Below are positions 15,985 to 25,366 of a stretch of DNA of 64,000 bases, piece after piece (the first letter of the stretch is position 1; every line of letters starts with the position of its first letter). Under the pieces are notes generated by a model. The model ran no database searches and was not told the origin of the DNA. It was given only the letters and a program-made list of their open reading frames with translations. Both the position numbers and the translations under genes were made by a program. The DNA comes from Leifsonia sp. Root227 (GTDB taxonomy: Bacteria; Actinomycetota; Actinomycetes; Actinomycetales; Microbacteriaceae): the NCBI RefSeq assembly GCF_001428745.1, contig NZ_LMIO01000001.1, positions 582,818 to 646,817 of the forward strand. The letters run 5' to 3'.

Positions 15985-17982
15985 ATGACAACTCGCACCA
16001 CCAGACGCGTCCTTCACAAAAGGACCGTCGGAATCATCGCCACCGCGGCCGCCGCGGTGGCTTTGTCGATGGCGGGGACCGGAGCAGCGAACGCGGCCGA
16101 CAGGGTCACCTTCGCCGACTCCGTGCCGAGCTGGGCGACTGCAGCAAACGATGCAGGAGCCGCCCCGACGGACGAGACAGTCCAGGGCGAGATCTATCTC
16201 CCCCTGCGCGACCAGAACGGCGCAGAAGCGCTCGCGAAGGCCGTCTCGAATCCGGTCACCTCAGGCTTCCGCAAGGCGCTGAGCCCGAGCCAGTGGATCA
16301 ACAGGTTCTCGCCGACGCAGGCGGACGCGGATGCTGTCGTCAGCTTCCTGAAGACCGCCGGCCTCACGATCACCGCCGTCCCTGCGAGCAGGCAGTACGT
16401 GGTCTTCCGCGGAACGCCCGACCAGCTCGGTTCGATCTTCGGAACGTCGCTGCACTCGTTCGACTACGCGGGCAAGAAGCTCGTCGCGCCGACCTCCGCA
16501 CCGTCGCTCCCCGCAGCGGTCGGCACGAAGGTGTCCGGCATCAGCATCGAGCAGTCGCGCACGCTGACCAAGCCGGACTCGATCAAGCAGGGTGACCTCG
16601 GCGCATCCGGCACCCCGCAGCTCAGCCGCAAGGCGGCAGCTGCCCCGGTGGTCGCGACGCCGTGCTCCCACTACATCGGCGAGCACGTCGTGACCGTTCC
16701 TGCGAGCTACAACGGCCAGACGCAGTACAGCACGTTCAACTGCGGCTACACCCCGTCGCAGCTGCGTACGGCGTACGGCCTCGACAAGCTCAACAAGAGC
16801 GGCGTCAACGGTTCCGGCCAGACGGTCGCGATCATCGACGCGTACGCGAGCCCGAGCATCGTGAAGGACGTCAACTCATACTCGCAGCAGAACGGCGAGC
16901 CCGGCCTGAACAACTCGAACTACCAGCAGCTGGTCCCGAAGCCGAGTGACTTCACCGACCAGGAGCTGTGCCAGCAGCCGAGCGGATGGCAGGGCGAGCA
17001 GACGCTCGACGTCGAATCCGTGCACGGCATCGCACCTGGTGCGCGCATCCTGTACGTGGGTGGCACGGACTGCAGCGGTGGCCTCGACGTCGCCATGTCG
17101 AAGATCCTCGACAACAAGCTGGCCACGATCGTCAGCAACAGCTACGGAAACGTCGGAGAGGCTGTCCCGGCCGATGTGATCCAGGGCGAGGTCAACCTGC
17201 AGCTCCAGGCGGCAGGCGAGGGCATCGGCCTGTACTTCTCGAGCGGTGACAACGGCGACGAGGTCGCGAACCTCGGATACCCGTCGCCCGACTTCCCGGC
17301 TTCCTCCCCGTGGGTGACCTCGGTGGGCGGCACGAGTCTCGGCATCGACAAGAACAGCAAGATCTCGTTCGAGACCGGCTGGGGCGACACCGTCGACCAG
17401 ATCGTCAAGAACCCGGACGGTTCGCTCGCATACGCTGAGCCGCTGCCTGGCACGCGGTTCGTCGGCGGAGCTGGCGGTGGAGTGAGCGCTGTGTTCGCTC
17501 AGCCCGACTACCAGAAGAACGCCGTCCCCGCCGCGCTGGCGAACGGTCACCGCGTCTCTCCTGATGTGGCCGCCCTCGCAGACCCCTACACCGGGTTCTC
17601 GATCGGCATCCGTCCGATCATCGACGACAGCACCCTGGAGACGGGCGACTACGTGAACGAGACGTACGGCGGAACCTCGCTGGCCACTCCGATCGTGGCG
17701 GCCCAGATCGCGATCGTGCAGCAGGCGACGCACGCGCAGATCGGGTTCGCGAACCCGACCCTGTACGGCATCAAGCGCATCCTGCCGAACGCCTTCCGCG
17801 ACGTGCTGCCGCAGAACCCGACGCAGGCCGTGGCATACACCAGCGCAACCAGCGGCAACAGCTACCTGGTCTCCTTCGATCAGGACACCACGCTGAAGAC
17901 CGCCAAGGGATACGACGACGTCACCGGCCTCGGCGGTGTGTCGTTCAACCTGCTCTCCCTGGTCGCAGCGGGACGCCACTAG
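15985..17982 (+). CDS. Secreted S53 (sedolisin/kumamolisin) serine-carboxyl peptidase
   Basis: The 665-residue exported acid protease has a basic N-terminus, a hydrophobic core and a likely signal cleavage after ANA near residue 37. The pro-kumamolisin activation domain spans about 50-215. The catalytic domain has the sedolisin Glu338 and Asp342 in GEQTLDVE, an oxyanion Asp in SSGDNGDE, and the nucleophile Ser565 in YGGTSLATP. Near the end, DVTGLGG suggests the calcium site. AAGGA precedes the ATG. It is a single-gene unit between terminators. The substrate is presumably extracellular protein at acid pH. Confidence 0.93.
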   Translation: MTTRTTRRVLHKRTVGIIATAAAAVALSMAGTGAANAADRVTFADSVPSWATAANDAGAAPTDETVQGEIYLPLRDQNGAEALAKAVSNPVTSGFRKALSPSQWINRFSPTQADADAVVSFLKTAGLTITAVPASRQYVVFRGTPDQLGSIFGTSLHSFDYAGKKLVAPTSAPSLPAAVGTKVSGISIEQSRTLTKPDSIKQGDLGASGTPQLSRKAAAAPVVATPCSHYIGEHVVTVPASYNGQTQYSTFNCGYTPSQLRTAYGLDKLNKSGVNGSGQTVAIIDAYASPSIVKDVNSYSQQNGEPGLNNSNYQQLVPKPSDFTDQELCQQPSGWQGEQTLDVESVHGIAPGARILYVGGTDCSGGLDVAMSKILDNKLATIVSNSYGNVGEAVPADVIQGEVNLQLQAAGEGIGLYFSSGDNGDEVANLGYPSPDFPASSPWVTSVGGTSLGIDKNSKISFETGWGDTVDQIVKNPDGSLAYAEPLPGTRFVGGAGGGVSAVFAQPDYQKNAVPAALANGHRVSPDVAALADPYTGFSIGIRPIIDDSTLETGDYVNETYGGTSLATPIVAAQIAIVQQATHAQIGFANPTLYGIKRILPNAFRDVLPQNPTQAVAYTSATSGNSYLVSFDQDTTLKTAKGYDDVTGLGGVSFNLLSLVAAGRH

Positions 17983-17995
17983 CGTCCAGCGCACC

Positions 17996-18035
17996 GAAAC
18001 GGCCGGTCGTCCCTTCTGGGGCGGCCGGCCGTTTC
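17996..18035 (+). terminator. Terminator after the S53 protease
   Basis: GAAACGGCCGG (17996-18006) pairs with CCGGCCGTTTC (18025-18035), and the inner GTCGTCCC/GGGGCGGC lengthens the stem. It is followed closely by the -10 of the next gene. Confidence 0.85.
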
Positions 18036-18049
18036 AGTATGGTGGTCTG

Positions 18050-18583
18050 GTGACCGTCATCATCCGCTCCGCAGAGGCACGGGATGCGCGGGGGCTCGCC
18101 GCCGTCGCCGCCGTGACCTTCCCGCTCGCCTGCCCTCCGCACACCACAGAGGAGGCGAAGGCGGCGTTCGTCGCGACGATGCTCTCCGAGGAGAAGTTCG
18201 GCGAATACCTCGCAGACGACGCCCGCGTGCTGCTGATCGCGGAGAGCGAGGACGGCGAAGCCGTCGGATACACGATGGTGAACCTCGGCGAGCCGGCGGA
18301 CTCCGACGTGAGTGCCGCCATCCGCATCCGCCCGTCCAGCGAGCTGAGCAAGTGCTACGTGATGCCGGGCCACCACGGGGCAGGGGTGGCGAGCGGGCTC
18401 ATGGAGGCGAGTCTCGCGGCGGCGGCGCAGGCCGGTGCATCCGGGATCTGGCTGGGGGTCAACGAGGAGAACGCCAGGGCGCAGCGGTTCTACGCCAAGA
18501 ACGGGTTCGAGCGGGTCGGCTCCAAGCAGTTCCTGGTGGGCGACCGGCTGGAGGACGACTGGGTGATGGAGCGGGCGCTCTAG
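18050..18583 (+). CDS. GNAT-family N-acetyltransferase
   Basis: The 177-residue single GNAT domain has an N-terminal beta strand VIIRSAEARDARGLAAVAA. Its acetyl-CoA pyrophosphate loop is degenerate, around VMPGHHGAGVASGLMEASL (about 103-121), and it ends NARAQRFYAKNGFERVG, the usual C-terminal GNAT motif. The GTG at 18050 is 6 nt after TATGGT (18038-18043) with no ribosome site, so it is leaderless. The stop shares CTAG with the convergent oxidoreductase gene. Acceptor substrate unknown. Confidence 0.88.
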   Translation: MTVIIRSAEARDARGLAAVAAVTFPLACPPHTTEEAKAAFVATMLSEEKFGEYLADDARVLLIAESEDGEAVGYTMVNLGEPADSDVSAAIRIRPSSELSKCYVMPGHHGAGVASGLMEASLAAAAQAGASGIWLGVNEENARAQRFYAKNGFERVGSKQFLVGDRLEDDWVMERAL

Positions 18584-19548
18584 CCTTCCGCCACCTTCAG
18601 CACGATCTTGCCGCGCGTGTGGCCGGATTCGATCGCTCGGTGGGCCTCCGCGATCTGTTCGAGCGCGAAGATCTGATCGACGTGCACGCGTACGTTGCCT
18701 GACTCCAGCAGACGGGAGATCACGGCGAGCGTGTTGCCGTCCGGCGCAACCTTGAAGTCTGTGCCGCGGACTCCCGCTGCCGCCGTCTCCTCCTCGAAGG
18801 TCGGCCAGCTCCCGGTTGGCGCGTTGACGATGAGTCCGCCGGGGCGGAGCACCCGCAGGGAGCGAGTGCCCGTGTCGTCGTGAACGTTCCCGATCAGATC
18901 GATGACAACATCCACTTCGCCGGCGACGTCCTCGAACCTGGTGGTCGCGTAGTCGATGACCGACGACGCCCCGAGCGTGCGCAGCCACGAGGCGTTCGAC
19001 CCGGATGCGGTGGCCGTCACCTGCGCGCCGAAATACGACGCGAACTGGACCGCGAAATGGCCGACGCCTCCGCTGCCGGCGTGGATGAGCATCCGCTGCC
19101 CCTCGTGCGCCTTCGCAACCTCCACCACCATGCCCCACGCGGTGAGCGCGGCCAGCGGCGCGCCGGCGGCCTCGATGTGCGAGAGCGTCGACGGTTTGCG
19201 CACCACGCTGAGACTCGGCACAGACACGTATTCGGCGTATGTTCCGCTGAACCGGGGGACCATCACCATCCCGAACACCTCGTCGCCCGGCTTGATCGGA
19301 TGCGCGCGGTACGGCGACTCGACGACCACCCCGCTGAAGTCATGGCCGAGCACGGCAGGCAGGTTCCTGATGGCGCCGAAGACCCCACGGCCAGCCCTGG
19401 TCTTGGCGTCGATCGGATTCACGCTCGCCGCGACCACCTTGACCAGGAACTCCGCGTTCACCCGGTCCGGCGTCGCGATCTCGCCGATCCTCAGCGCGTC
19501 GGCGTCGCCCGGCTGGGCGAGAAGCGCGGCTCGCATCGTCTTCTGCAT
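18580..19548 (-). CDS. NADP-dependent quinone oxidoreductase / zinc-type dehydrogenase-like (MDR)
   Basis: The 322-residue medium-chain dehydrogenase/reductase belongs to the zinc-free quinone-reductase branch. It has an N-terminal GroES-like domain (PAVLGHDFSGVVVE, GDEVFGM) and a Rossmann domain with HAGSGGVGHFAVQFASYFGA near 145-165. It lacks the zinc-ligand Cys of alcohol dehydrogenases. I chose ATG 19548 because AGGGGA lies 6 nt upstream. Two in-frame ATGs further upstream are less well placed. Likely role: reduction of quinones or enals. Confidence 0.85.
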   Translation of the reverse strand: MQKTMRAALLAQPGDADALRIGEIATPDRVNAEFLVKVVAASVNPIDAKTRAGRGVFGAIRNLPAVLGHDFSGVVVESPYRAHPIKPGDEVFGMVMVPRFSGTYAEYVSVPSLSVVRKPSTLSHIEAAGAPLAALTAWGMVVEVAKAHEGQRMLIHAGSGGVGHFAVQFASYFGAQVTATASGSNASWLRTLGASSVIDYATTRFEDVAGEVDVVIDLIGNVHDDTGTRSLRVLRPGGLIVNAPTGSWPTFEEETAAAGVRGTDFKVAPDGNTLAVISRLLESGNVRVHVDQIFALEQIAEAHRAIESGHTRGKIVLKVAEG

Positions 19549-19687
19549 TCGTCGTCCCCTCATCGGCTGGTTCTCAGTCAATCCCGCCAATGCTTCAGGG
19601 GTGTTTCGGTCGCGTCACCGCTGATGAACAATGCGTTTCGGATACCCCCAGGACGTTTCCAGGGGCGGTCTGGTTAGGATGCTCCTC

Positions 19688-20380
19688 GTGAGCAGAGTGC
19701 TGCGTGTGGTGCGCCAACCGTTCGCGGCACCCATGCTCGCGCGCGGCTGGCAGCGCGCTGTGCCCGTGCTGCTGGCGCTCGGGACGATCGCGGTGCTCGG
19801 AGGCCTGACCATCATCTGGGCCGCGCGGCTGACCGTGCCGTACCCGGTCTACGTGAGCGAGCTCGGCGCCCAGGGCGCGCCGACCGCGACGCCGTTCGCC
19901 ATCGCGCTGCTCTGCATCGCGGCCGGCGGGTTCTCGATCGCGCTGGCGAGCGGGCACATCCGGTCGTCGGCCAGGCTGCTGAACCGGTGGGCGCCGGCCG
20001 TCACGCTCGGGTTCGCGGCGATCTGCTTCGTGGTCGCGTCGCAGGTCACCTGCACTGCTGCGTGCCCCGTTCCGATCGCAGACCCGCGGTCGACGGTGCA
20101 GGACCTCGTGCACACGACGACGGCCGTGCTGGGCTTTGCGGCGGCGTGCTATGCGATGCTGCAGGTGGCGTTCGCCGGCACGGTGCCTCGGGTGGCCAGG
20201 TTCTCACTGGTGAGCTGCTTCGCGGTCGCCGCCATCACCATCGTCGGCGGACTGCTCGCGCTCGTGCATGTGGCGACCGACGTCGGGGCGTGGCTCGAAT
20301 TGATCGGCACGACCGTTGCCATCGCGTGGCTGGCGATCTACTCGCTCACCTTGGTGCGCGTTCCCGTCGTCGCGGACTAG
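19688..20380 (+). CDS. DUF998-family membrane protein
   Basis: The 230-residue polytopic protein has about six helices and matches the DUF998 family by its layout and VHTTTAVLGFAAACYAM-like segments. GTG 19688 lies 7 nt after TAGGAT (19675-19680), the leaderless spacing. ATG 19679 would place the -10 inside the gene. There is a Cys-rich loop TCTAACPVP between helices. Function unknown; convergent with the YqaJ gene. Confidence 0.78.
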   Translation: MSRVLRVVRQPFAAPMLARGWQRAVPVLLALGTIAVLGGLTIIWAARLTVPYPVYVSELGAQGAPTATPFAIALLCIAAGGFSIALASGHIRSSARLLNRWAPAVTLGFAAICFVVASQVTCTAACPVPIADPRSTVQDLVHTTTAVLGFAAACYAMLQVAFAGTVPRVARFSLVSCFAVAAITIVGGLLALVHVATDVGAWLELIGTTVAIAWLAIYSLTLVRVPVVAD

Positions 20381-20393
20381 GCGACGAGGACGC

Positions 20394-21110
20394 CTAGGAC
20401 GACTGCGGGCTGGTGGCGCGACGCAGCGCGTCGATGAGGTCGCCGGCCAGCGCCACGAGCTTCGCGATCTCGTTCTCGTCGCGGTCGACCCAGCGGCACT
20501 CCGGCTCGTCGTGCAGCGGCACGAACCCGGAGTGCTGCTCCCAGACGAACAGGGTGCGCTCCGCCCCGAGCACGTATTGCTGCCACCAAATCTGCCTCAG
20601 GTAGTTGCGCGGGACACTGCGGAACGGCTTGTTCGTGGTCTTGATCTCCGCAAGCTCGATGCTGCCGCTCGCGCGGACGGTCAGGCCGTCCGGTGTCGCG
20701 AGATGACGCCTGTCCCGCTCGGCGTGATAAAGCGCATCCGACGGCTGGATGCCGTGGGTGGCGGCCACCCACGCCGCGATCTCCGGTTCGCGTGAGCGGC
20801 CGTGCTGCGTGTACACGTTGCCGGAGAACCCGGTGCCGTGCAGCTTGTCGTACGCAGCGGACTGCACGGAACGCGGCGTGGAGAGCTTGGCGACGTCTGT
20901 CGCGGTGATGCCGCGGCTGCGGGCACGCAGCCAGCCGACCCTGTCGCTGGAGTGCGCGACGACCCTGGTGAGGTGCCCGCGGAGGACGCGGTCCGCATCC
21001 GGTGCTTCGAGCTGGAACTCGAGCTCGGCCTGCACGCGCTCCGCCTGCACGACCTCCGCCGGCCGAAGGTCGACGAGGGAGGCTGGGCGGGTCAGAACAG
21101 GATCGAGCAC
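20394..21110 (-). CDS. YqaJ/lambda-exonuclease-fold recombination nuclease
   Basis: The 238-residue PD-(D/E)XK nuclease has the YqaJ entry motif GITATDVAKL near residue 68, HGRSREPEIAAWV with the conserved Glu, ATPDGL with the catalytic Asp, and IELAEIKTT with the E-x-K pair. QIWWQQYVLGA follows as in viral exonucleases. The family resects dsDNA 5' ends, usually with a phage annealing protein. None is encoded here and no other phage gene is near, so this is a chromosomal stand-alone copy. GTG 21110 follows GAGAAT by 6 nt. Confidence 0.85.
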   Translation of the reverse strand: MLDPVLTRPASLVDLRPAEVVQAERVQAELEFQLEAPDADRVLRGHLTRVVAHSSDRVGWLRARSRGITATDVAKLSTPRSVQSAAYDKLHGTGFSGNVYTQHGRSREPEIAAWVAATHGIQPSDALYHAERDRRHLATPDGLTVRASGSIELAEIKTTNKPFRSVPRNYLRQIWWQQYVLGAERTLFVWEQHSGFVPLHDEPECRWVDRDENEIAKLVALAGDLIDALRRATSPQSS

Positions 21111-21129
21111 CCGTCCATTCTCTCTCGCA

Positions 21130-22185
21130 TCAGCCGGCTGTGGCGGACCCCACGCCTGTCACGCCGAGCTGGCGGCGGGCCTCGTCGATCGTCTCGATCG
21201 TCTGCACAGCCTCGGCCAGTGGATGCACGGGCGAGTCGGTGCGACCTTCCGTCACGAAGCGCGCGAGGGCTGCCGCCTCGTACGACATGCCCTCACGATG
21301 CGGGCGGCCGTACGGGTCGTTCCAGTCGAGCACGGGCGCATCCCCGCCCTGCACCAGGCGTAGGCCGCTCGCCGACCAGAACGGGCTGCCGGTCTCGACG
21401 CGCGCCTCTGAGCCGCAGATCGTCGCGAGCGACGGCGTCGCGGCGCGCAGCCCGGTGCTGAGCAGCGCCTGCGCCCCGCTCAGCGACGAGAGGATGAGCG
21501 ACACCTGCTCGTCGACACCCGTGGGCGCGAGCGTTCCTGCCGCGATCACTCCTGCCGGTCGGCCGATGGCGAACGACGCCCAGGACACGACGTACACGCC
21601 GAGGTCGAGCAGCGCGCCTCCGCCGAGCGCAGGATCGAAGAGACGACTGGTCGGATCGAAGCGCGCATTTCCGCCGAAATCCGCTGTGACGATGCGCACG
21701 TCGCCGAGCACGCCGTCGTTCAGGAGCTGCCGGATGATGTCGGTCTGCGGCAGATAGCGCGTCCACATCGCCTCCATCGCGAACACCCCTGCGGCTTTCG
21801 CGGCGCGCTCGATCCGACGGGCGTCCTCCGCGTCGGCGGCGAGCGGCTTCTCGACCAGCACACTCTTGCCTGCTGCGATGGCGAGGAGGGCGTGCTCAGC
21901 GTGCTGGGTGTGCGGCGACGCCACGTAGACGACGTCCACCCCCGGATCCTCGACCAGCTCCACGTACGAGCCGTACGAGCGCTCCACGCCGTGCGCGGCG
22001 GCGAACGCGGCGGCGCGCTCCGCCGATCGGGACCCGGCTGCCACCACCCGCTGCGTCGTGTGCTTGTGCAGCGCATCCGTGAAGTCGGCGGCGATCCCGC
22101 CTGGCGCGAGCACGCCCCAGCGGAGCGGAGGCGCGTCCGTCGGGTCGGGGTGACGCGGGTCGGGGAGTGAGGTGATTCGGACCAT
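21130..22185 (-). CDS. Gfo/Idh/MocA-family oxidoreductase
   Basis: The 351-residue protein has an N-terminal NAD(P) Rossmann fold (WGVLAPGGIAADF) and the catalytic-site motif VEKPLA near 105. The C-terminal alpha/beta domain begins around DVRIVTADFGGNARFD. It oxidises or reduces a sugar or related polyol; the substrate is not evident. ATG 22185 lies 6 nt after CAGACT with no ribosome site. It is monocistronic and unrelated in position to the sugar cluster at 25-33 kb. The AT-rich gap to the next gene (22186-22352) holds divergent promoters. Confidence 0.88.
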   Translation of the reverse strand: MVRITSLPDPRHPDPTDAPPLRWGVLAPGGIAADFTDALHKHTTQRVVAAGSRSAERAAAFAAAHGVERSYGSYVELVEDPGVDVVYVASPHTQHAEHALLAIAAGKSVLVEKPLAADAEDARRIERAAKAAGVFAMEAMWTRYLPQTDIIRQLLNDGVLGDVRIVTADFGGNARFDPTSRLFDPALGGGALLDLGVYVVSWASFAIGRPAGVIAAGTLAPTGVDEQVSLILSSLSGAQALLSTGLRAATPSLATICGSEARVETGSPFWSASGLRLVQGGDAPVLDWNDPYGRPHREGMSYEAAALARFVTEGRTDSPVHPLAEAVQTIETIDEARRQLGVTGVGSATAG

Positions 22186-22352
22186 GGGAACAGTCTGGCG
22201 CAATCGCCCAGCGTCGCTCCACACGAGAGAGAAAAACTCCTGTTATTAAAACATATCAATACTAGAACTGCGTATTTGTACCTATTAGCCTGAAGTTTCT
22301 GTTGAAACGGCTGGGTGCGGAGGGTCGCGCCCGCTCTTGTGAAAGGACTCGG

Positions 22353-24296
22353 ATGCGTAAGCCCCTGTATGTGCGGCGATGGACGACGGGTGCCGCAGCC
22401 GCCGCCACGCTTGTGTTGTCGGCGTGTATCGGAGTCGCTCCAGCCGGAGCCGTGGGCGCTCCGGTCCCACCGACTGACTTCATGACCTATGACTTCGACA
22501 CGGGCGAACGGATTGCGGACACTCCATACGATGGGGCCACGGGAAACAGCGGCTTCGTGACCGAAGTAGCCGACAACGCATTCCGCTTCACCGTGAAGAT
22601 CGCAGCGGCGGCACGGGCTGAGCAGTACCGTCCGGTTCTGCAAGCGGTCGCCAACGAACTGCGGGCAGCAGGGGTCGCCGATCTGACCATTGCTCCCGGG
22701 CAGTTTTCACTCAGTCCCGAACCAAGCGCGACGGTGCCCCGGCACGAGATCCATTTCTTCACCTTGCCGTCCGGCCCGTGTGGGGCGGGTTTTGCCGGGT
22801 GCGCCATCGCTTATCAGCAGGGCAGAGCGAGCGGCAAAGACTTCGACAACCTCGTGACGGCCGCGAAGAACTGGATCTACCCCGTCGTCGACGGCTATTC
22901 GCCTCAGAACAAGCATCACGTGGTCGCACACGAGATCGGCCACGCGCTCGGGCTGAAGCATTACGACGCGCCGTTCCAGGGTGTGAATCAGGTGATGCAT
23001 CCGTCGAAGTACGACTCGTCGACGTTCCAGAACGGTGATCGGGCAGGCCTCGCCTACCTGGGACGCGATGAGCGGCCCATCGGGACGCTCGAGCCGGTGA
23101 CGTTCCCGTCGTCAGGGAAGATTCGTGCGACGGGATGGGCGTTCGACCCGGATCAGTGGAAGGCTGCGACGGTCAGGATCACAGTGGACGGCGGGATCGT
23201 CAAACAGTTCGACACGAGTGTCAATCGGCCGGATGTCAACGCGGCGTACCGGCTGCCCAGCTTCGCGCCGCGTGGGTTCGATGTGACGTTCGATGTCTCG
23301 GCGGCTTCACACGTGGTCTGCATGACAGTGCTGAATTATCCGCGTGACACATATACTCCCGCCGGTTCGTGTCAGACCGTCACCTCGAAGGGTGCTTTGA
23401 CGTCGACACGCATTCAGGGCGGCGACCGCTATGAGTCCGCTGCAGCGGTGTCGCGCACGGCCTTCCCCACGTCTGCCCCTGTCGTGGTGGTCGCCAGTGG
23501 AGAGGCCTTCCCGGACGCGCTGGCGTCCGGACCGGTCGCTGCAAAGCTGGGCGGCCCGTTGCTCTTGACGCAGGGAACCGCGCTCACTGCGCCGACGAAA
23601 GCTGAGATCGCCCGACTCAAGCCGAGCAAGATCATCGTCTCCGGCGGCACTGCGTCGATCAACGACGCCGTCGTGAACGAGCTGAAGAAGCTGGCCGGGT
23701 CGGTCGTTCGTGTGTCGGGCGCCGACCGTTATGAAACGTCTCGGAAGCTTGCGTCGTATGCGTTCTCGAGCGCATCGGTCGCTTTCGTCGCTTCCGGGGA
23801 CACGTTCCCTGACGGACTCTCCGCTGGTGCGGGCGCTGCGGGCAGGGGTGCTCCCCTGCTGCTGGTGAGCTCAGGTCCGACCGCCGCGGACGCGGCGACG
23901 GGGAGCCTGGTGAAGTCGCTCAAGGCGACAGCGGTCAGGGTGGTCGGCGGCACGGCCGTCGTGTCCGCGAGCACGCTGAACACGGTGAAGGCATCCGTCG
24001 CCGACACACAGCGGGTGGCAGGCGCCGACCGGTTCCTGACGTCGGTCGCGGTCGCGAAGAACTACTTCCCCACGGCCACTTCGCAGGTGTTCGTCGTGAA
24101 CGGACTGAACTTCCCGGACGGGCTGGTCTCCGCCCCACTCGCCGCGGTGAAGAAGGCGCCCGTATTCCTCTCGCCCGGCCACTGCCTCAATCGCGAAGTA
24201 CTGACCCAGATGGACAGGCTCGGCGCCTCTCAGCTCACTCTGATCGGCGGCACGACGTCGCTCAACGCTGATGTCGCTGCCGGACGGATCTGCTGA
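22353..24296 (+). CDS. Metzincin metalloprotease with three cell-wall-binding repeats
   Basis: The 647-residue exported protein has a signal peptide containing LSAC, a possible lipobox, or alternatively signal peptidase I cleavage after the following Ala-rich stretch. The catalytic domain has the zinc motif His193-Glu194-x-x-His197-x-x-Gly200-x-x-His203 and a Met-turn QVMHPSKY. A beta domain of about 100 residues follows (GKIRATGWAFDPD), then three cell-wall-binding repeat 2 modules (about 350-647, each with GGDRYE/GADRY and VVGGT). It should be a surface-anchored protease. AAAGGA precedes the ATG. The upstream promoter region 22225-22300 is strikingly AT-rich, suggesting acquisition. Confidence 0.88.
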   Translation: MRKPLYVRRWTTGAAAAATLVLSACIGVAPAGAVGAPVPPTDFMTYDFDTGERIADTPYDGATGNSGFVTEVADNAFRFTVKIAAAARAEQYRPVLQAVANELRAAGVADLTIAPGQFSLSPEPSATVPRHEIHFFTLPSGPCGAGFAGCAIAYQQGRASGKDFDNLVTAAKNWIYPVVDGYSPQNKHHVVAHEIGHALGLKHYDAPFQGVNQVMHPSKYDSSTFQNGDRAGLAYLGRDERPIGTLEPVTFPSSGKIRATGWAFDPDQWKAATVRITVDGGIVKQFDTSVNRPDVNAAYRLPSFAPRGFDVTFDVSAASHVVCMTVLNYPRDTYTPAGSCQTVTSKGALTSTRIQGGDRYESAAAVSRTAFPTSAPVVVVASGEAFPDALASGPVAAKLGGPLLLTQGTALTAPTKAEIARLKPSKIIVSGGTASINDAVVNELKKLAGSVVRVSGADRYETSRKLASYAFSSASVAFVASGDTFPDGLSAGAGAAGRGAPLLLVSSGPTAADAATGSLVKSLKATAVRVVGGTAVVSASTLNTVKASVADTQRVAGADRFLTSVAVAKNYFPTATSQVFVVNGLNFPDGLVSAPLAAVKKAPVFLSPGHCLNREVLTQMDRLGASQLTLIGGTTSLNADVAAGRIC

Positions 24297-24336
24297 TTCG
24301 ACAGGGCCCGTCCGGAACACAATCGATAAGAAATAG

Positions 24337-25359
24337 ATGATGCGTAAAACACCACTCACCGTAGCGACGATCGTGGGTGCTTTCGCCCTCGCATTCGCCG
24401 CCCCCGCCGCGAACGCTACGCCGACGGAGGCACCGCGCGTCACGGAGCGGCTGGCAGGCGCCGATCGTTTCGCGACCGCTGTCGCCGTCTCGGCGAGCGC
24501 GTATCCCGATTCGGCGCCGGTCGTCTATCTGACCAGCGGCGTCAACTTCCCCGACGCGCTGTCAGCCGGGCCGGTCGCCGCCACTCAGGGCGGTCCTGTG
24601 CTGCTGACCAAGTGGGACCAGGTTCCCGCCGTGACGACAGCCGAACTCAAGCGACTCTCACCGAAGAAGATCGTCCTCGTCGGCGGGACATCCGCGCTCG
24701 CGCCCAGCGTCGAGAAGAAGATGATGTCACTCGCACCCCAGGTCGTGCGCGTCGCAGGGGCCGACCGATACGACACGTCACGGCGACTGGCAGAGGCCAC
24801 CTTCACCAGCCCGGTTTCGACCGTCTATCTCGCCACGGGCAAGGACTACCCGGATGCGCTTTCCGCTGGTGCCGCCGCAGGAACAGTGGGCGGCCCCGTC
24901 CTTCTGGTCGACGGCGACGCCGATCGGCTTGACGCCGCCACGCAGGCGACCGTGAAGAAGCTCGCGCCGGGGAAGCTTGTGGTCGCCGGTGGCCCGACGG
25001 CCGTCTCGGACGGCGTCCTCGCAAACGCGATGTCCATCGTTCCTGTCGCGTCCCGCGTTGCAGGATCGGACCGTTTCGAGACGTCGGCTGCGATCGGCAG
25101 CACATTCGGCAGCGCGACGCACGCCTACCTCGCCTCCGGCTGGAATTACCCGGACGCGCTCGTCGGATCCGCTCTCGCCGGCAAGAACGGTCAACCTCTG
25201 TACGTCATCATGCCCACGTGCCAACCAGCCGGCATGGTCCTCGGCGAACGCGAGCTGGGAATCACCGAGCTGACCATCATCGGCGGAACGCACACAATCA
25301 GGGACACCGCGATATCGACCCACGACGGCTGCAGCGTTCCCGGCCCTGCCATCCCCTGA
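24337..25359 (+). CDS. Secreted protein with three cell-wall-binding repeat 2 modules
   Basis: The 340-residue protein has a signal peptide ending near AANA (residue 27), then three tandem cell-wall-binding repeat 2 domains, each with GADRF/Y, YPDALSAG and VGGT/AGGP marks. No catalytic domain is present. It directly follows the metzincin gene (40-bp gap) and its repeats are of the same type, so it probably arose by duplication or acts as a wall-bound partner. ATG 24337 or the adjacent ATG 24340 can start it. Confidence 0.87.
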   Translation: MMRKTPLTVATIVGAFALAFAAPAANATPTEAPRVTERLAGADRFATAVAVSASAYPDSAPVVYLTSGVNFPDALSAGPVAATQGGPVLLTKWDQVPAVTTAELKRLSPKKIVLVGGTSALAPSVEKKMMSLAPQVVRVAGADRYDTSRRLAEATFTSPVSTVYLATGKDYPDALSAGAAAGTVGGPVLLVDGDADRLDAATQATVKKLAPGKLVVAGGPTAVSDGVLANAMSIVPVASRVAGSDRFETSAAIGSTFGSATHAYLASGWNYPDALVGSALAGKNGQPLYVIMPTCQPAGMVLGERELGITELTIIGGTHTIRDTAISTHDGCSVPGPAIP

Positions 25360-25366
25360 CCAACGA

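Noticed and set aside
20394..25359. Prophage remnant suggested by the YqaJ nuclease
   Set aside because: Neighbours are a DUF998 protein, an oxidoreductase and wall proteins; no phage structural, lysis or integration gene is present.
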